Source of the DNA: Planktothrix agardhii NIES-204 | GTDB taxonomy: Bacteria; Cyanobacteriota; Cyanobacteriia; Cyanobacteriales; Microcoleaceae | Assembly (NCBI GenBank): GCA_003609755.1 | Contig: AP017991.1 | Span: 1,443,501 to 1,507,500, forward strand | Length of the DNA: 64,000 bases | Direction of reading: 5' to 3' | Part shown: positions 55,322-64,000 of the stretch, one piece after another | Layout of the letters: every line of letters starts with the position of its first letter | Position numbering within the stretch: the stretch's first letter is position 1 | Made by a program: the position numbers and the translations under genes | Notes under the pieces: generated by a model | Database searches by the model: none | What the model saw: only the letters and a program-made list of their open reading frames with translations | What the model was told of the DNA's origin: nothing

Positions 55322-55534
55322 TTAATAGTCGTCATATAATCCTTCATCTTCTGACGAATAACTTTTTAAAAAGGCATCATGGGCGCGATCGCCTGTTTCT
55401 GTTTCTGATTTTGGCTGAATAGTAATAAGCCATTTACCTTTGCCGATTCCTTCTATTATGGAGCTAGGTATTGTAAATTTTTCTCCGTCTTGAAGCTCTA
55501 TTTCAAAAGCTAATTTTAATAACTGGCTTTTCAT
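55322..55534 (-). CDS. small acidic-tailed hypothetical protein
   Basis: 70 residues: KLAFEIELQDGEKFTIPSSI, KGKWLITIQPKSE and an acidic end DEGLYDDY. Proteins of this shape are frequent in cyanobacteria next to toxin genes and may be antitoxins, but no toxin follows here. No named domain is recognised. Confidence 0.5.
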   Translation of the reverse strand: MKSQLLKLAFEIELQDGEKFTIPSSIIEGIGKGKWLITIQPKSETETGDRAHDAFLKSYSSEDEGLYDDY

Positions 55535-55635
55535 ATTGTGTAGATACTAAAATATTTAAAATTCTAACATAGAGTTCGGTTTGGGTTTTAGAGCGATCGC
55601 ATCTTCAACAGCCAAAACATCACGATCGCCTAAAA

Positions 55636-55727
55636 ATGCTGATTTCGCCTCGGTAATACCTTGACGCAAGTTAGCCATAAGGTTCGCACTATCTGTACAT
55701 CTAATTTTACATCTAAATACAGCAAAA
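55636..55727 (-). pseudogene. deletion derivative of the Phd antitoxin region
   Basis: TGCTGATTTCGCCTCGGTAA TACCTTGA and the TTAGCCATAAG motif repeat the 3' part of the antitoxin gene (54918-54970), then jump to the CATCTAAATACAGCAAAAGC leader that lies upstream of it (55151-55190). The result is a copy of the module with its centre removed. Confidence 0.7.
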
Positions 55728-55770
55728 GCGATCGCCTAAAAATCACGACTCACACCGAATAGCGATCGCC
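55728..55770. repeat. HIP1-bordered dispersed repeat, full copy
   Basis: GCGATCGCCTAAAAATCACG ACTCACACCGAATAGCGATC GCC, next to the 3' end of the MmeI-like gene. Confidence 0.85.
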
Positions 55771-55785
55771 AGATCATCTAATTTA

Positions 55786-58536
55786 TTAACTATCTTTTTT
55801 CTTAACTCGCTTTTTCTTCTCGACTTTCAGCAATGGCGCACTTAGGGCTTCATAGAGATTAAATAAATACTCAATGCGATTTAATTCGCTAACAAAAGGT
55901 TGGGGACGATAGCAAAGATCAACGGCTTTATCTAGGGCTTGATGGGCTTTTACCAAATCGGGCGGCATGGTGAGAGGATCGTAAAGATCGGCGAGGCTAC
56001 TATCAGGATATTTTGCCCTTGTGTCTAATACTTTTTGTGCGGCGGTTTCGACTTTTTGCTTTTGTTTGTCGCTGACATTTTCAGGGAATGGATAGTTGTT
56101 GTAAACAATGTCTTTGGAATAACGATAATCGCTTTTTAATCTTCCACAAACATACTTCATCCATGTCATGTGAATTGCAGAAGTGAGAACACCAAAAATA
56201 TAGAGATTAGCATTAGGTATCAATAAAACTTGATCATTTCCAATCACATCTCTAGACATAAATCCAATGGGAATATATATTCTTTTCTCTGAAGATACAC
56301 GAGGCACAAGTAAATAATCTGTTTCTGGTTGTGCTATCTGACAAAATAGAGTAGGTGTAGCTGCAAACTTACGAGTAGATGCTGCTTTACTTTCCAACCT
56401 AAAATTTTTAACTTTATAAACTTTTTTTAATACCTCTGGCAAAGCTTTGAGTTCATTTGGAGAAATATCAACGAGCCATAAACAATAACGGCTATAGCCA
56501 TTAATAAATTCTTGCGCTCCTGTATAGGGTCTTATCCATTTTTTAGCTTGAGGCTCAATTTTAATAAATTCTTCATTTTCTGCTTCACTAAAAATGAAGT
56601 TTCCACCATCTCTTGGCATACTTCCGAAACGCATTAAGGGAACATCAGAAACAGGAACACTTCGATTATTAATAATGATATCATTTCCATCTACTAGATA
56701 AGGGTTGATATTCTTCGCTTTTATTACAAGCGGTTCGCCATTAATATCTTGATAGTCAAAAATATACTTTTCTATAGCATCAAAGTAAGAAAATCCAATA
56801 ATAACGCAATGTACAGCAGCATTGCCTTTTGCTTCATTAGTCCATTTAAAAGTACGATGTGCAAAGTTGATTTTAACTTTGTATTTGCCAAAAAGAATAT
56901 TCCAAAGTATAGCGACTTGTTCACCTTGAGATATTGAGTTAGTAGAAACAAAACCTACATTTATCTTATTATTTTGTATAACTTGTGCAGCTTTCAGATA
57001 CCAAGCACAGACGTAATCTAATACACCCGTTCCTTTTTCTCCATCAAAAACATAAGCAATATCGTTTCTTTGTTCATCATTCATGATCATTGCGCCAACA
57101 AAAGGAGGATTCCCTAAAATAAAATTCAACTTCTCTTTTGCAACAACAGACTCCCAATCAATTTTTAACGAATTACCATGTACAATCTTCGCGGATTTCT
57201 TCAAAGGCAACCGCACAAAATACTGCCCAAACTCATTACTCACCTTCACATTCATCTGATGATCAATTAACCACATCGCCACCTCAGCAACTCGCACGGC
57301 AAATTCATCATATTCAATCCCCGCAAACTGATCCACATCCACTTGAATAATTGAGCTAATATCCGTCACTAACTGCCCAGTCTTATTCAATTCCAACAAA
57401 ATCAAAATCTCTAAATCTCGCAATTCCCGATAGGTAATAATCAAGAAATTACCACAACCACAAGCAGGATCAAGGAAATATAAATTTGCAATCTTTTTAT
57501 GTAATGTTTCTAGTTTGCCCTTACTACCCTTTGCCTTCTCAAATTCAATATAAAGATCATCCAAAAAAAGCGGCTTAATCAACTTTTGAATATTCTTTTC
57601 AGAAGTATAATGAACCCCTAAATTACGCCGTTCCGTCTGATTCATTACCGCCTGAAACATCGACCCAAAAATGGCAGGGGAAATCTTACCCCAATCAAAC
57701 GCACAAGCCTTTAACAACATTTCACGCATCGGTTTATCAAACGCCGCAGGTTGTACAGTCTCCTCAAATAACTTCCCATTTACATAGGGAAACTGCGCTA
57801 AATTTTCATCTAAATTTTTTAACCGCTTCTCCTTAGATGTATTTAAAATATGGAAAATTGAAGCAATGTGCATCGCCAAATCACTGCCATCTTCCTTGGT
57901 ATGAAGATCAATATATTCCCAAAAAATTCCCTTATTAAAAATGCCCGTATCATCGGCAAACATACAGAACAACAGCCGCACTAGATAAACCTCTAAATCA
58001 TGCCCTGTATAGCCAATTTCTTTCAGGCGATCGTGCAGTTCTCCCATCAATTCCGCCGCCGCAATATTGACCGGATCTTCATCCTTATAAACCCGTTTTT
58101 CATATCCAGCTATAAAGCCGAATAGATGGACGTGATTTACAAAATCCTTTAGCTCAAACTCTTTGGTTTCGTTCGTATCTAAATCATAAAGCCGGAATTT
58201 TTGGAAATCCGAAACTAAAATATATTTTGGTAATTCATGCTCTTTTAAATTGGGAAAATAATCTTTTGCCTGTTGTGTAGCCTTATCTAAGTCCTTGCCC
58301 CTAGACTTATGCTCCACCAAAATTATCCCTTTCCACAAAAGATCGATAAAGCCTTGTTTATTATCCGCCTTTTTAATCGGTAGCTCAAAACTTCCTACCC
58401 GCCGCCGTGAAATGCCAAACACATTAAAAAAATCATTCCAGAATGATTGTGACTCTGATTTTTCTGAAGTTTCAGTTTCCCATTCTTTAGAAAAGGCGAT
58501 CGCCCTTTGCTTAATTTCATTCCAACTTAGAGGCAT
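55786..58536 (-). CDS. MmeI-like type IIL restriction-methylation enzyme
   Basis: 916 residues, the size of MmeI. The N-terminal nuclease domain has FIDLLWKGIILVEHKSRGKD with Asp65, Glu75 and Lys77, the same Asp-(9)-Glu-x-Lys spacing as MmeI. A helical spacer (about 160-330) leads to the adenine methyltransferase with SAM motif YFLDPACGCGNFLIITYREL and catalytic NPPFVGAMIMN. Then comes a target-recognition region with CLWLVDISPNELKALP and KSDYRYSKDIVYNNYPFPEN. The C-terminus is Lys-rich. One polypeptide would both modify and cut DNA at a distance from an asymmetric site. It is close to the GmrSD-like gene and two TA relics, a typical defence island. Confidence 0.88.
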   Translation of the reverse strand: MPLSWNEIKQRAIAFSKEWETETSEKSESQSFWNDFFNVFGISRRRVGSFELPIKKADNKQGFIDLLWKGIILVEHKSRGKDLDKATQQAKDYFPNLKEHELPKYILVSDFQKFRLYDLDTNETKEFELKDFVNHVHLFGFIAGYEKRVYKDEDPVNIAAAELMGELHDRLKEIGYTGHDLEVYLVRLLFCMFADDTGIFNKGIFWEYIDLHTKEDGSDLAMHIASIFHILNTSKEKRLKNLDENLAQFPYVNGKLFEETVQPAAFDKPMREMLLKACAFDWGKISPAIFGSMFQAVMNQTERRNLGVHYTSEKNIQKLIKPLFLDDLYIEFEKAKGSKGKLETLHKKIANLYFLDPACGCGNFLIITYRELRDLEILILLELNKTGQLVTDISSIIQVDVDQFAGIEYDEFAVRVAEVAMWLIDHQMNVKVSNEFGQYFVRLPLKKSAKIVHGNSLKIDWESVVAKEKLNFILGNPPFVGAMIMNDEQRNDIAYVFDGEKGTGVLDYVCAWYLKAAQVIQNNKINVGFVSTNSISQGEQVAILWNILFGKYKVKINFAHRTFKWTNEAKGNAAVHCVIIGFSYFDAIEKYIFDYQDINGEPLVIKAKNINPYLVDGNDIIINNRSVPVSDVPLMRFGSMPRDGGNFIFSEAENEEFIKIEPQAKKWIRPYTGAQEFINGYSRYCLWLVDISPNELKALPEVLKKVYKVKNFRLESKAASTRKFAATPTLFCQIAQPETDYLLVPRVSSEKRIYIPIGFMSRDVIGNDQVLLIPNANLYIFGVLTSAIHMTWMKYVCGRLKSDYRYSKDIVYNNYPFPENVSDKQKQKVETAAQKVLDTRAKYPDSSLADLYDPLTMPPDLVKAHQALDKAVDLCYRPQPFVSELNRIEYLFNLYEALSAPLLKVEKKKRVKKKDS

Positions 58537-59052
58537 ATCGGCAAATCTTAAGACATAACTTTAGTTAATATTTATACTATAGCAACCGCCAAGGCAGTTA
58601 GGATAGAGACGGATCTTGGAACCCAGACGGTGAAGTGTTTTCCCCCTGTTCCCTCCCCCCTAGCCCCCGGGGGCTGTTCCCTACTATATCATTCAGAACG
58701 GACGGGGATTCCATCTATCGGGACTTACGCCAGTACACCATATATAGCGTGCTTGCCCAAGTCCTGATAGATTAAAATCCGTGAAATCCGCTTAAATCTG
58801 TGATCCATCCTGCTCTATTTTGTCCAAATTGGTAGAACAAAACACAGACGAGAATCTATACTAAGTGGAATAATAGTTCACAAACCGGGATTGCCCTAAA
58901 TCAGATACAATTTAGCCACTTGTCAATATCCAACGTAAACTGATAAACAGTAATTGTCTACGGGCTATTTTCTTTTGATAGTTCAAAACTTAAAAAAATA
59001 TTAATTTTCCCTTAAAAGACTGTTTCAACCCCAATCTATGTATTAAAACCCT
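58537..59052. other. intergenic region with a family B element
   Basis: Apart from the repeat at 58578-58687 there is a short inverted motif (GGGACTTACGCC...GTCCTGATAG, about 58719-58770) similar to one near 23330 (GGACTTACGCAGATGCGCTA). The rest is likely the leader and promoter of the cyclase gene. No gene seen. Confidence 0.5.
58578..58687. repeat. MITE-like family B element, inverted copy
   Basis: Reverse-complement relative of 32527-32655: begins TATAGCAACCGCCAAGGCAG, contains GAACCCAGACGGTGAAGTGT and ends GGGCTGTTCCCTACTATA. The central palindrome is shortened. Confidence 0.78.
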
Positions 59053-62000
59053 ATGAAATCTGCATCCCCGACCAATTCTATATCAGGAGAATCAACGGTT
59101 GTTTCAGCACAAGTAATTGATGTAACACCCGTTCAGGAGTCTACAGTTAATCGAAAGGGTATGAGCAAAGTGGGGGGTGAGACCCCTCTTGAAGAATCAT
59201 CTTCTTCAACGAATGGGGGTTTAGTTCTCACAGGTGCAGGAGGCAGCAGTTTCTCCTCTATTCTGGCTCCTTTAACCAAAGACAATTTCGTTATTGTGGT
59301 TAAAGAAGTTGAGGATAAACTAAAAACCGTTAATCAAACCCTATCGATGCTGAATAATCTGCTCGATGCTCAGGGGTTTGAGGAGATTCTCAATGAAATG
59401 TTGCGGTCGATTACTATTAAGATAGGAGAACTTTTAAATGCCGATCGGACAACGATCTGGCTGGTAGATGAAGAAAAACACGAACTCTGGTCAATTGTAG
59501 CTGGAGGACAGGATGGTAAACCCTTAGAATTGAGAATCCCATCCACCGCCGGAATTGCTGGGGAAGTGGCGACCACTCGCAATGTGGTTAATATTCCCTA
59601 CGATTTTTATAATGATCCGCGTTCGGCCGCCGCCAAGAAAATGGATCAGAAAAATGGCTATCGGACATATACGATGGTCGTTATGCCTCTTTTAAATGAT
59701 GAAAATGGCTTGGTGGCGGTGGTACAATTACTAAATAAATTAAAACTGAATTCAAGCCACCTAGATCCCTTAGATGAAAAAATAGACTTAGAGGGATTTA
59801 CGGTAGACGATGAAAAACTATTTGAAGAATTTGTCCCCTCGATTCGCCTAATTTTAGAGTCTTCTCGTTCCTTCTATGCGGCCACGGTCAGACAGCGAGC
59901 AGCTGCGGCTTTAATGAATGCAGTTAATGCCCTCAGTAAGAGTAGTTTGGACTTAGAAGAAACCCTAAAAAATGTTATGGATCAGGCAAAAGAATTAATG
60001 AATGCCGATCGTAGCACCCTGTGGTTATTAGATGAAGAAAAAAGCGAACTTTGGACAAAAATTCCGATTAATGAAAAACTGATAGAAATTCGGATTCCTC
60101 GAAGCGCCGGATTTGCTGGAGTTGTTGCCCAAAGTGGTGAACCTTTATTAATTCCCTTTGATCTGTATAACGATCCCCGTTCCGAAACCTCTAAACAAAC
60201 TGACCAAAAAACTAAATATCGGACTTGCAGTATGTTATGCACACCCGTTTATAATGCTGACAATCAACTGATTGGTGTGACTCAATTAATTAATAAAAAA
60301 AAACAAGGAGAACACCCGCCTTATAATCCAGAAAATTGGCCAGAAGCTCCGGAACAATGGAAAGCCAGCTTTAATACTAATGATTTAGAATTCATGCAGG
60401 CATTCAATATTCAAGCGGGGGTTGCCTTACAGAATGCCAAATTGTTCCAAAAAGTCAAAGAACAGGAACAACGGCAAAAAGATATTCTGCGATCGCTCAG
60501 TAATGGAGTCATTTCTACCGACAAAGAAGGTCGAATGATTGCCACGAATGATTGTGCCATGGAACTCCTAGGAATTCGGGAGGAAGATGTTGTTAAGGGG
60601 CGCTCTGTCCGAGATTTAATTCAGGTTAAAAACCGAGACTTTAGCAAATGGTTTGATCTAGCTTTAGCCCCGAAAGATATTAAAGACAGACAACAATATT
60701 ACCCGGATCAAACTTTATTCTCCGAAACAAATGAATCCTCTCGGAGTGTGAATTTATCAATTAATTCCATGTCTGATATCAATAACCCAGAAAAAGTTAG
60801 TGGGGCTTTAGTGGTGATGGAAGATATCAGTGGCGAGAAAGAAATCAAGAACTTAATGTATCGCTACATGACCCCAGAAGTCGCTGAACAACTGTTAGCT
60901 AGTGGGGATACCGGATTAGGTGGAAAACGAAAAGACGTTACCGTTTTATTTAGTGATATTCGCGGCTACACCACCCTCACCGAAAAACTGCAAGCCGAAG
61001 AAGTAGTCACCATGCTCAACTCCTATTTTGAGGAAATGGTAGACACCGTGTTGGGCTATAAAGGAACCCTGGACAAATATATCGGAGATGCGTTAATGGC
61101 CGTATTTGGTTCTCCAGCCCCCCTGGTGGATCATCCCTGGATGGCGATGCAAGCGGCCGTGGAAATGCGCTACCGTCTAGCCGAATACAATGAAGGTCGG
61201 GTCGCCCAGGGGTTAATGCCTATTGGTATTGGTATGGGTCTCCATTCCGATGAAGTGGTATCGGGAAATATTGGGTCGAGTAAACGGATGGAATTAACCT
61301 CTATTGGGGATGGAGTTAACCTCGCCTCCCGTTTAGAAGGAACCAGTAAACAATATGGCACGGATATCGTAATTAGTGAGAATACCTATATCCATTATGC
61401 TGATCGGGTAATTGTGCGAGAACTCGATTTCATCACCGTCAAAGGCAAAAGCCAACCGGTGAGAATTTATGAACTCGTTGGCATTCGGGAAGGGAAATTA
61501 GTACGACCAATTTCTGAAAAACAACAGGGAATCATCGACCACTATCATCTAGGACGGGAATATTACCTCAAACCCGCCACGGACAAATTAACCGCAGAGG
61601 AAATAGTGCCGTTATTAGAAGAACTCGAAGAAGTCTCCGAAGTTCAAATGAAAAAACTATCTTATGATGATAAGGATTTATTGGGACAAATGTTATTAAA
61701 AAATTCTCTGGAGAAACTAACCGAAATGTTAGATGAAAATATCATCAAGCGGTTAGCCATAGAAGACTTTAAACGGATGCCGATGGAGGAAGCCTTAGCC
61801 ATTTTACCGGAAAAAGTCAAAGGATTTACTCCCCGGGAAACTAAAAAATTACTCATCGTTAAACTAAAACAGTTTACAACCGATGAGAATACCCGAAAAA
61901 TGTTGGAAGACGAAGCCGCAGAAATGCCCCTACCGAAACTTCGGAAAATGGTTGATTTAGCCAAACGCAAATTTGCAGCAAAAGCCAAAGAATCTTTGCG

Positions 62001-62148
62001 GACTGCTAAACGGGAATTTCTGGCGGTTTTGGATCTTGATCCGAAAAATAAGGCCGCTAAACTGCACGTTGATCGCTGTATTCTGTATGAAACCACCCAA
62101 CCCCCTGATGAAACTTGGGATGGAGTGTGGAACCTGACTGAGAAGTAA
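59053..62148 (+). CDS. GAF-GAF-PAS adenylate cyclase
   Basis: A 1031-residue class III nucleotide cyclase. A disordered N-terminus (1-80) is followed by GAF 1 (about 105-275, LNADRTTIWLVDEEKHELWS), GAF 2 (about 295-470, MNADRSTLWLLDEEKSELWT), PAS (about 480-600), the catalytic domain (about 625-805) and a helical C-terminal extension of about 220 residues. Catalytic residues: metal Asp in LFSDIRGYTTL and Asp679 in LDKYIGDAL, purine-selecting Lys675, and Thr749 in MELTSIGDGVNLASRLE, as in cyanobacterial CyaB1-type adenylate (not guanylate) cyclases. The tandem GAFs probably bind a cyclic nucleotide. It should make cAMP. Single gene. Confidence 0.9.
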   Translation: MKSASPTNSISGESTVVSAQVIDVTPVQESTVNRKGMSKVGGETPLEESSSSTNGGLVLTGAGGSSFSSILAPLTKDNFVIVVKEVEDKLKTVNQTLSMLNNLLDAQGFEEILNEMLRSITIKIGELLNADRTTIWLVDEEKHELWSIVAGGQDGKPLELRIPSTAGIAGEVATTRNVVNIPYDFYNDPRSAAAKKMDQKNGYRTYTMVVMPLLNDENGLVAVVQLLNKLKLNSSHLDPLDEKIDLEGFTVDDEKLFEEFVPSIRLILESSRSFYAATVRQRAAAALMNAVNALSKSSLDLEETLKNVMDQAKELMNADRSTLWLLDEEKSELWTKIPINEKLIEIRIPRSAGFAGVVAQSGEPLLIPFDLYNDPRSETSKQTDQKTKYRTCSMLCTPVYNADNQLIGVTQLINKKKQGEHPPYNPENWPEAPEQWKASFNTNDLEFMQAFNIQAGVALQNAKLFQKVKEQEQRQKDILRSLSNGVISTDKEGRMIATNDCAMELLGIREEDVVKGRSVRDLIQVKNRDFSKWFDLALAPKDIKDRQQYYPDQTLFSETNESSRSVNLSINSMSDINNPEKVSGALVVMEDISGEKEIKNLMYRYMTPEVAEQLLASGDTGLGGKRKDVTVLFSDIRGYTTLTEKLQAEEVVTMLNSYFEEMVDTVLGYKGTLDKYIGDALMAVFGSPAPLVDHPWMAMQAAVEMRYRLAEYNEGRVAQGLMPIGIGMGLHSDEVVSGNIGSSKRMELTSIGDGVNLASRLEGTSKQYGTDIVISENTYIHYADRVIVRELDFITVKGKSQPVRIYELVGIREGKLVRPISEKQQGIIDHYHLGREYYLKPATDKLTAEEIVPLLEELEEVSEVQMKKLSYDDKDLLGQMLLKNSLEKLTEMLDENIIKRLAIEDFKRMPMEEALAILPEKVKGFTPRETKKLLIVKLKQFTTDENTRKMLEDEAAEMPLPKLRKMVDLAKRKFAAKAKESLRTAKREFLAVLDLDPKNKAAKLHVDRCILYETTQPPDETWDGVWNLTEK

Positions 62149-62164
62149 TTAAAGATATTGAATT

Positions 62165-62190
62165 GAGAGACACGCTGTGGCACGTCTCTT
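62165..62190. repeat. GAGACG...CGTCTC palindromic repeat, copy 3
   Basis: GAGAGACACGCTGTGGCACG then TCTCTT, 17 bp after the cyclase stop; it could act as a terminator hairpin. It is followed by a left-end scrap of family B (TATAGCAGGGAACAGGGG at 62200). Confidence 0.65.
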
Positions 62191-62215
62191 TTAATTTTAT
62201 AGCAGGGAACAGGGG

Positions 62216-63013
62216 TTAAATACGAGTGGGAATTGGGGACTGTCCGGCTTTGAATTTGGGGATAAAAGTATATTTGAGATAAATTCCTAAAGCCGTGATC
62301 AGGATAATTATAACTGTCCCTATTCCAATCGGACTGGGAACCCAGAAAATCGCTTCTAATTGATTAATTTCTCCGGGTTTAAGTGTCCAAATAACCTGTT
62401 TTCCATTCAGATCAACATTTAATAATAGAGGTGCTTCCGAGCCTTCAGGAATACCGATGGGATTAATCACAGTCGCACCCCAGGGAGTGTTTAAGACAAA
62501 TTCTAGTTCTAATAAGTTCCCCGAACTAATTAGTACATTCTCCGAGGTAGAGAGTAGGGAAAGCGATCGCAAATCTAATTCTAAGTTGAGATAATTGCGT
62601 AAAGCAAAAAACCAATTATTTTGTTTAAGGTTTAAATTTGCAGAAAATTGAGGAATTTCGATATCGGGTTTTTTCTGGGATTTTTTATTGTTAAATTCAG
62701 CAGGATTAAAAAATTGATTAAATTTTGTCTCTAAATCCTGACCATTATTAAAAGGAATAGTAACTAATATTTCCTGTTTAGACAGTAGTTTGGTTTTTCC
62801 TTTTAACTGTTTAACCCGTTTTTCTAAACTAGATATCCATTCATCTACTACATCATGACTAAATTTAGTTAATTGTTCTCCTAATTGAATCTTTTGAACA
62901 ATTTGACCATGGGTTTGATCCTGAAATGCCACTCCCACATCATACCTAACACAGCCACTCAACAGAAAAATGGCACAAAAAACAATACTGAGTTGTTTGA
63001 TAATTTTGATCAT
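62216..63013 (-). CDS. DUF3153 lipoprotein
   Basis: 265 residues. The signal sequence ends in a lipobox (FLLSGC, Cys21), so the mature protein is probably lipid-anchored. The domain follows with CVRYDVGVAFQDQTHGQIVQ KI, typical of cyanobacterial DUF3153. Near the C-terminus a hydrophobic segment (IGTVIIILITALGIYL) forms a membrane helix, with a basic tail after it. Function unknown; conserved in cyanobacteria. Confidence 0.8.
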   Translation of the reverse strand: MIKIIKQLSIVFCAIFLLSGCVRYDVGVAFQDQTHGQIVQKIQLGEQLTKFSHDVVDEWISSLEKRVKQLKGKTKLLSKQEILVTIPFNNGQDLETKFNQFFNPAEFNNKKSQKKPDIEIPQFSANLNLKQNNWFFALRNYLNLELDLRSLSLLSTSENVLISSGNLLELEFVLNTPWGATVINPIGIPEGSEAPLLLNVDLNGKQVIWTLKPGEINQLEAIFWVPSPIGIGTVIIILITALGIYLKYTFIPKFKAGQSPIPTRI

Positions 63014-63302
63014 GATTTTGTTCCTAGCCGTTAAAATTCAATTTAGTCCATTCTCCCGGTGTAGAAGAATTATTAAAGTCTATAATCACATTCTACTCTT
63101 GACATTAATACCAATTACCTTTCTTGACTCACTCCATCAAAAAGCGAACTAAACAGGGTTATTATCCTCTACTCTGGCCATCGGTACGGAAATTGCCACC
63201 TGTGGGAGTGTGAGTAACCCGCTCTCAAAAGGTTAAGATAGGGGAGAATCTTTCCAAGTCTATAAAACTCAAACCCCTACTAGCAAAAAAAATCGAGAAA
63301 CT

Positions 63303-63626
63303 ATGGGATTCTTTGATTCAGACATCGTACAACAAGAAGCTAAACAGCTATTTGAAGATTATCAATCTATGGTCAAACTGGGCAGTGATTATGGCAAGTT
63401 TGATCGGGCTGGGAAAAAACTCTATATTGAGCAAATGGAAGCGGTTATGGATCGTTACCGGATTTTCATGAAGCGGTTTGAACTTTCCGAGGATTTCATG
63501 GCCCAGATGACCGTTGAACAGTTACGCACCCAACTCGGTCAATTTGGGATTACCCCCGACCAAATGTTTGAACAGATGCACCGTACCCTAGAACGGATGA
63601 AGTCGGAATTAGAAAAACAGCCCTAA
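63303..63626 (+). CDS. DUF1825 family protein
   Basis: 107 residues: MGFFDSDIVQQEAKQLFEDY, QSMVKLGSDYGKFDRAGKKL and YIEQMEAVMDRYRIFMKRFE, then a TPDQMFEQMHRTLERMKSEL helix. All-helical, without signal or membrane segment. Members are conserved throughout cyanobacteria and plastid-bearing relatives. No biochemical role is known to me. Confidence 0.88.
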   Translation: MGFFDSDIVQQEAKQLFEDYQSMVKLGSDYGKFDRAGKKLYIEQMEAVMDRYRIFMKRFELSEDFMAQMTVEQLRTQLGQFGITPDQMFEQMHRTLERMKSELEKQP

Positions 63627-63743
63627 TCCCCTCTATTTCCCTGAAAAAATCGGTGTCCTTGGGTTTATTTTGTTAAAATACATTAACTAGACCCTCGTTA
63701 GTTTAACGGGAGTCTCCCCTATTATGCCTGTGAATATCATTTT

Positions 63744-64000
63744 ATGACTAACGTTCCTGTTTCTCGAATTCGTAATTTTTCTATTATTGCTCATATTGAT
63801 CATGGGAAATCTACCCTGGCGGATCGACTTTTGGAGGCGACGGGTGCGGTTCAAAAACGGGAAATGAAGGAACAATTTCTTGACTCCATGGACTTAGAGC
63901 GAGAACGGGGAATTACGATTAAATTGCAAGCCGCCCGGATGAATTACAAAGCCGATGACGGTGAGGAATATGTATTAAATTTAATCGACACTCCGGGTCA
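63744..64000 (+). CDS. lepA: elongation factor 4 (LepA), 5' part
   Basis: A ribosome-associated GTPase that back-translocates tRNAs. The first 85 residues are in the window: [21 protein letters not shown]1 loop [15 protein letters not shown], switch [21 protein letters not shown] and the start of G3 IDTPGH, in the arrangement specific to LepA (not EF-G or TypA). A short TTGTTAAAATACA stretch at about 63669 may be the -10 region. It runs off the window end. Confidence 0.96.
   Translation, partial: MTNVPVSRIRNFSIIAHIDHGKSTLADRLLEATGAVQKREMKEQFLDSMDLERERGITIKLQAARMNYKADDGEEYVLNLIDTPG

Noticed and set aside
63014-63302. Search for RNA genes (tRNA, 6S, tmRNA) in the larger gaps, including this one
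   Set aside because: No cloverleaf, CCA end or known RNA core was found by eye in any gap of the window.

Overview
The window is a cyanobacterial chromosome segment, most likely from a filamentous Oscillatoriales strain (Planktothrix-like). Evidence: a phycocyanin lyase pair (CpcE/CpcF), NdhH, the carotenoid hydroxylase CrtR, a COP23-domain protein, cyanobacterial DUF1825, DUF3153 and PAP/fibrillin-like proteins, very frequent HIP1 octamers (GCGATCGC), XisH/XisI, Uma2-family proteins and many small type II toxin-antitoxin (TA) genes. Genus is inference; no rRNA or tRNA gene was seen.

Layout. 1-14.2 kb is mostly housekeeping: 3'-truncated glutathione reductase, an RTX protein, a CPBP membrane protease, a two-domain histidine phosphatase, a dihydroorotase-like protein without metal ligands, an orphan cytosine-5 DNA methyltransferase, deoC-recO, an MFS permease, a PAP/fibrillin-like protein and dapL. 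14.2-21.7 kb is an accessory region: GIY-YIG protein, four TA modules or parts of them, gene relics (oleate hydratase, fatty-acid desaturase) and a foreign-looking type IIG restriction-methylation gene, bracketed by two 447-bp direct repeats that each carry a toxin gene. 21.7-38.6 kb returns to core functions: cpcF/cpcE, a 5'-nucleotidase, two near-identical Uma2 genes, a giant CheB-CheR-PAS-kinase-receiver protein, lepB, crtR, a COP23 protein, pyk and ndhH. 38.7-41.2 kb holds an AAA ATPase plus small nuclease pair (candidate defence system) and xisH-xisI. 41.3-48.7 kb has rsmH, a dienelactone-hydrolase relic, pyrD, a multi-GAF kinase-like protein and recN. 48.8-58.5 kb is a second accessory/defence island: two Uma2 genes around a TA pair, a eukaryotic-type actin gene lodged inside a broken higBA operon, a GmrSD-like type IV restriction protein, a Phd/RelE pair and an MmeI-like restriction-methylation enzyme. 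58.5-64 kb has a GAF-GAF-PAS adenylate cyclase, a DUF3153 lipoprotein, a DUF1825 protein and the start of lepA.

Most striking: a 303-residue protein on the minus strand (51298..52209) reads as eukaryotic actin from its N-terminal phosphate loop to the conserved C-terminus, but lacks roughly actin residues 189-272, almost exactly subdomain 4, and has Thr where actin has the catalytic Gln137. It sits between the 5' end of a HigB toxin gene (with an operator-like inverted repeat ahead of it) and the 3' end of that gene plus an intact higA, so it may be expressed from and regulated by a hijacked TA promoter.

The window is dense in dispersed repeats: two MITE-like families starting TATAGCA, a HIP1-bordered unit of about 43 bp found beside TA and restriction genes, a GAGACG...CGTCTC palindrome, a GGGTAAT heptamer array and a 20-bp array of about 17 copies.
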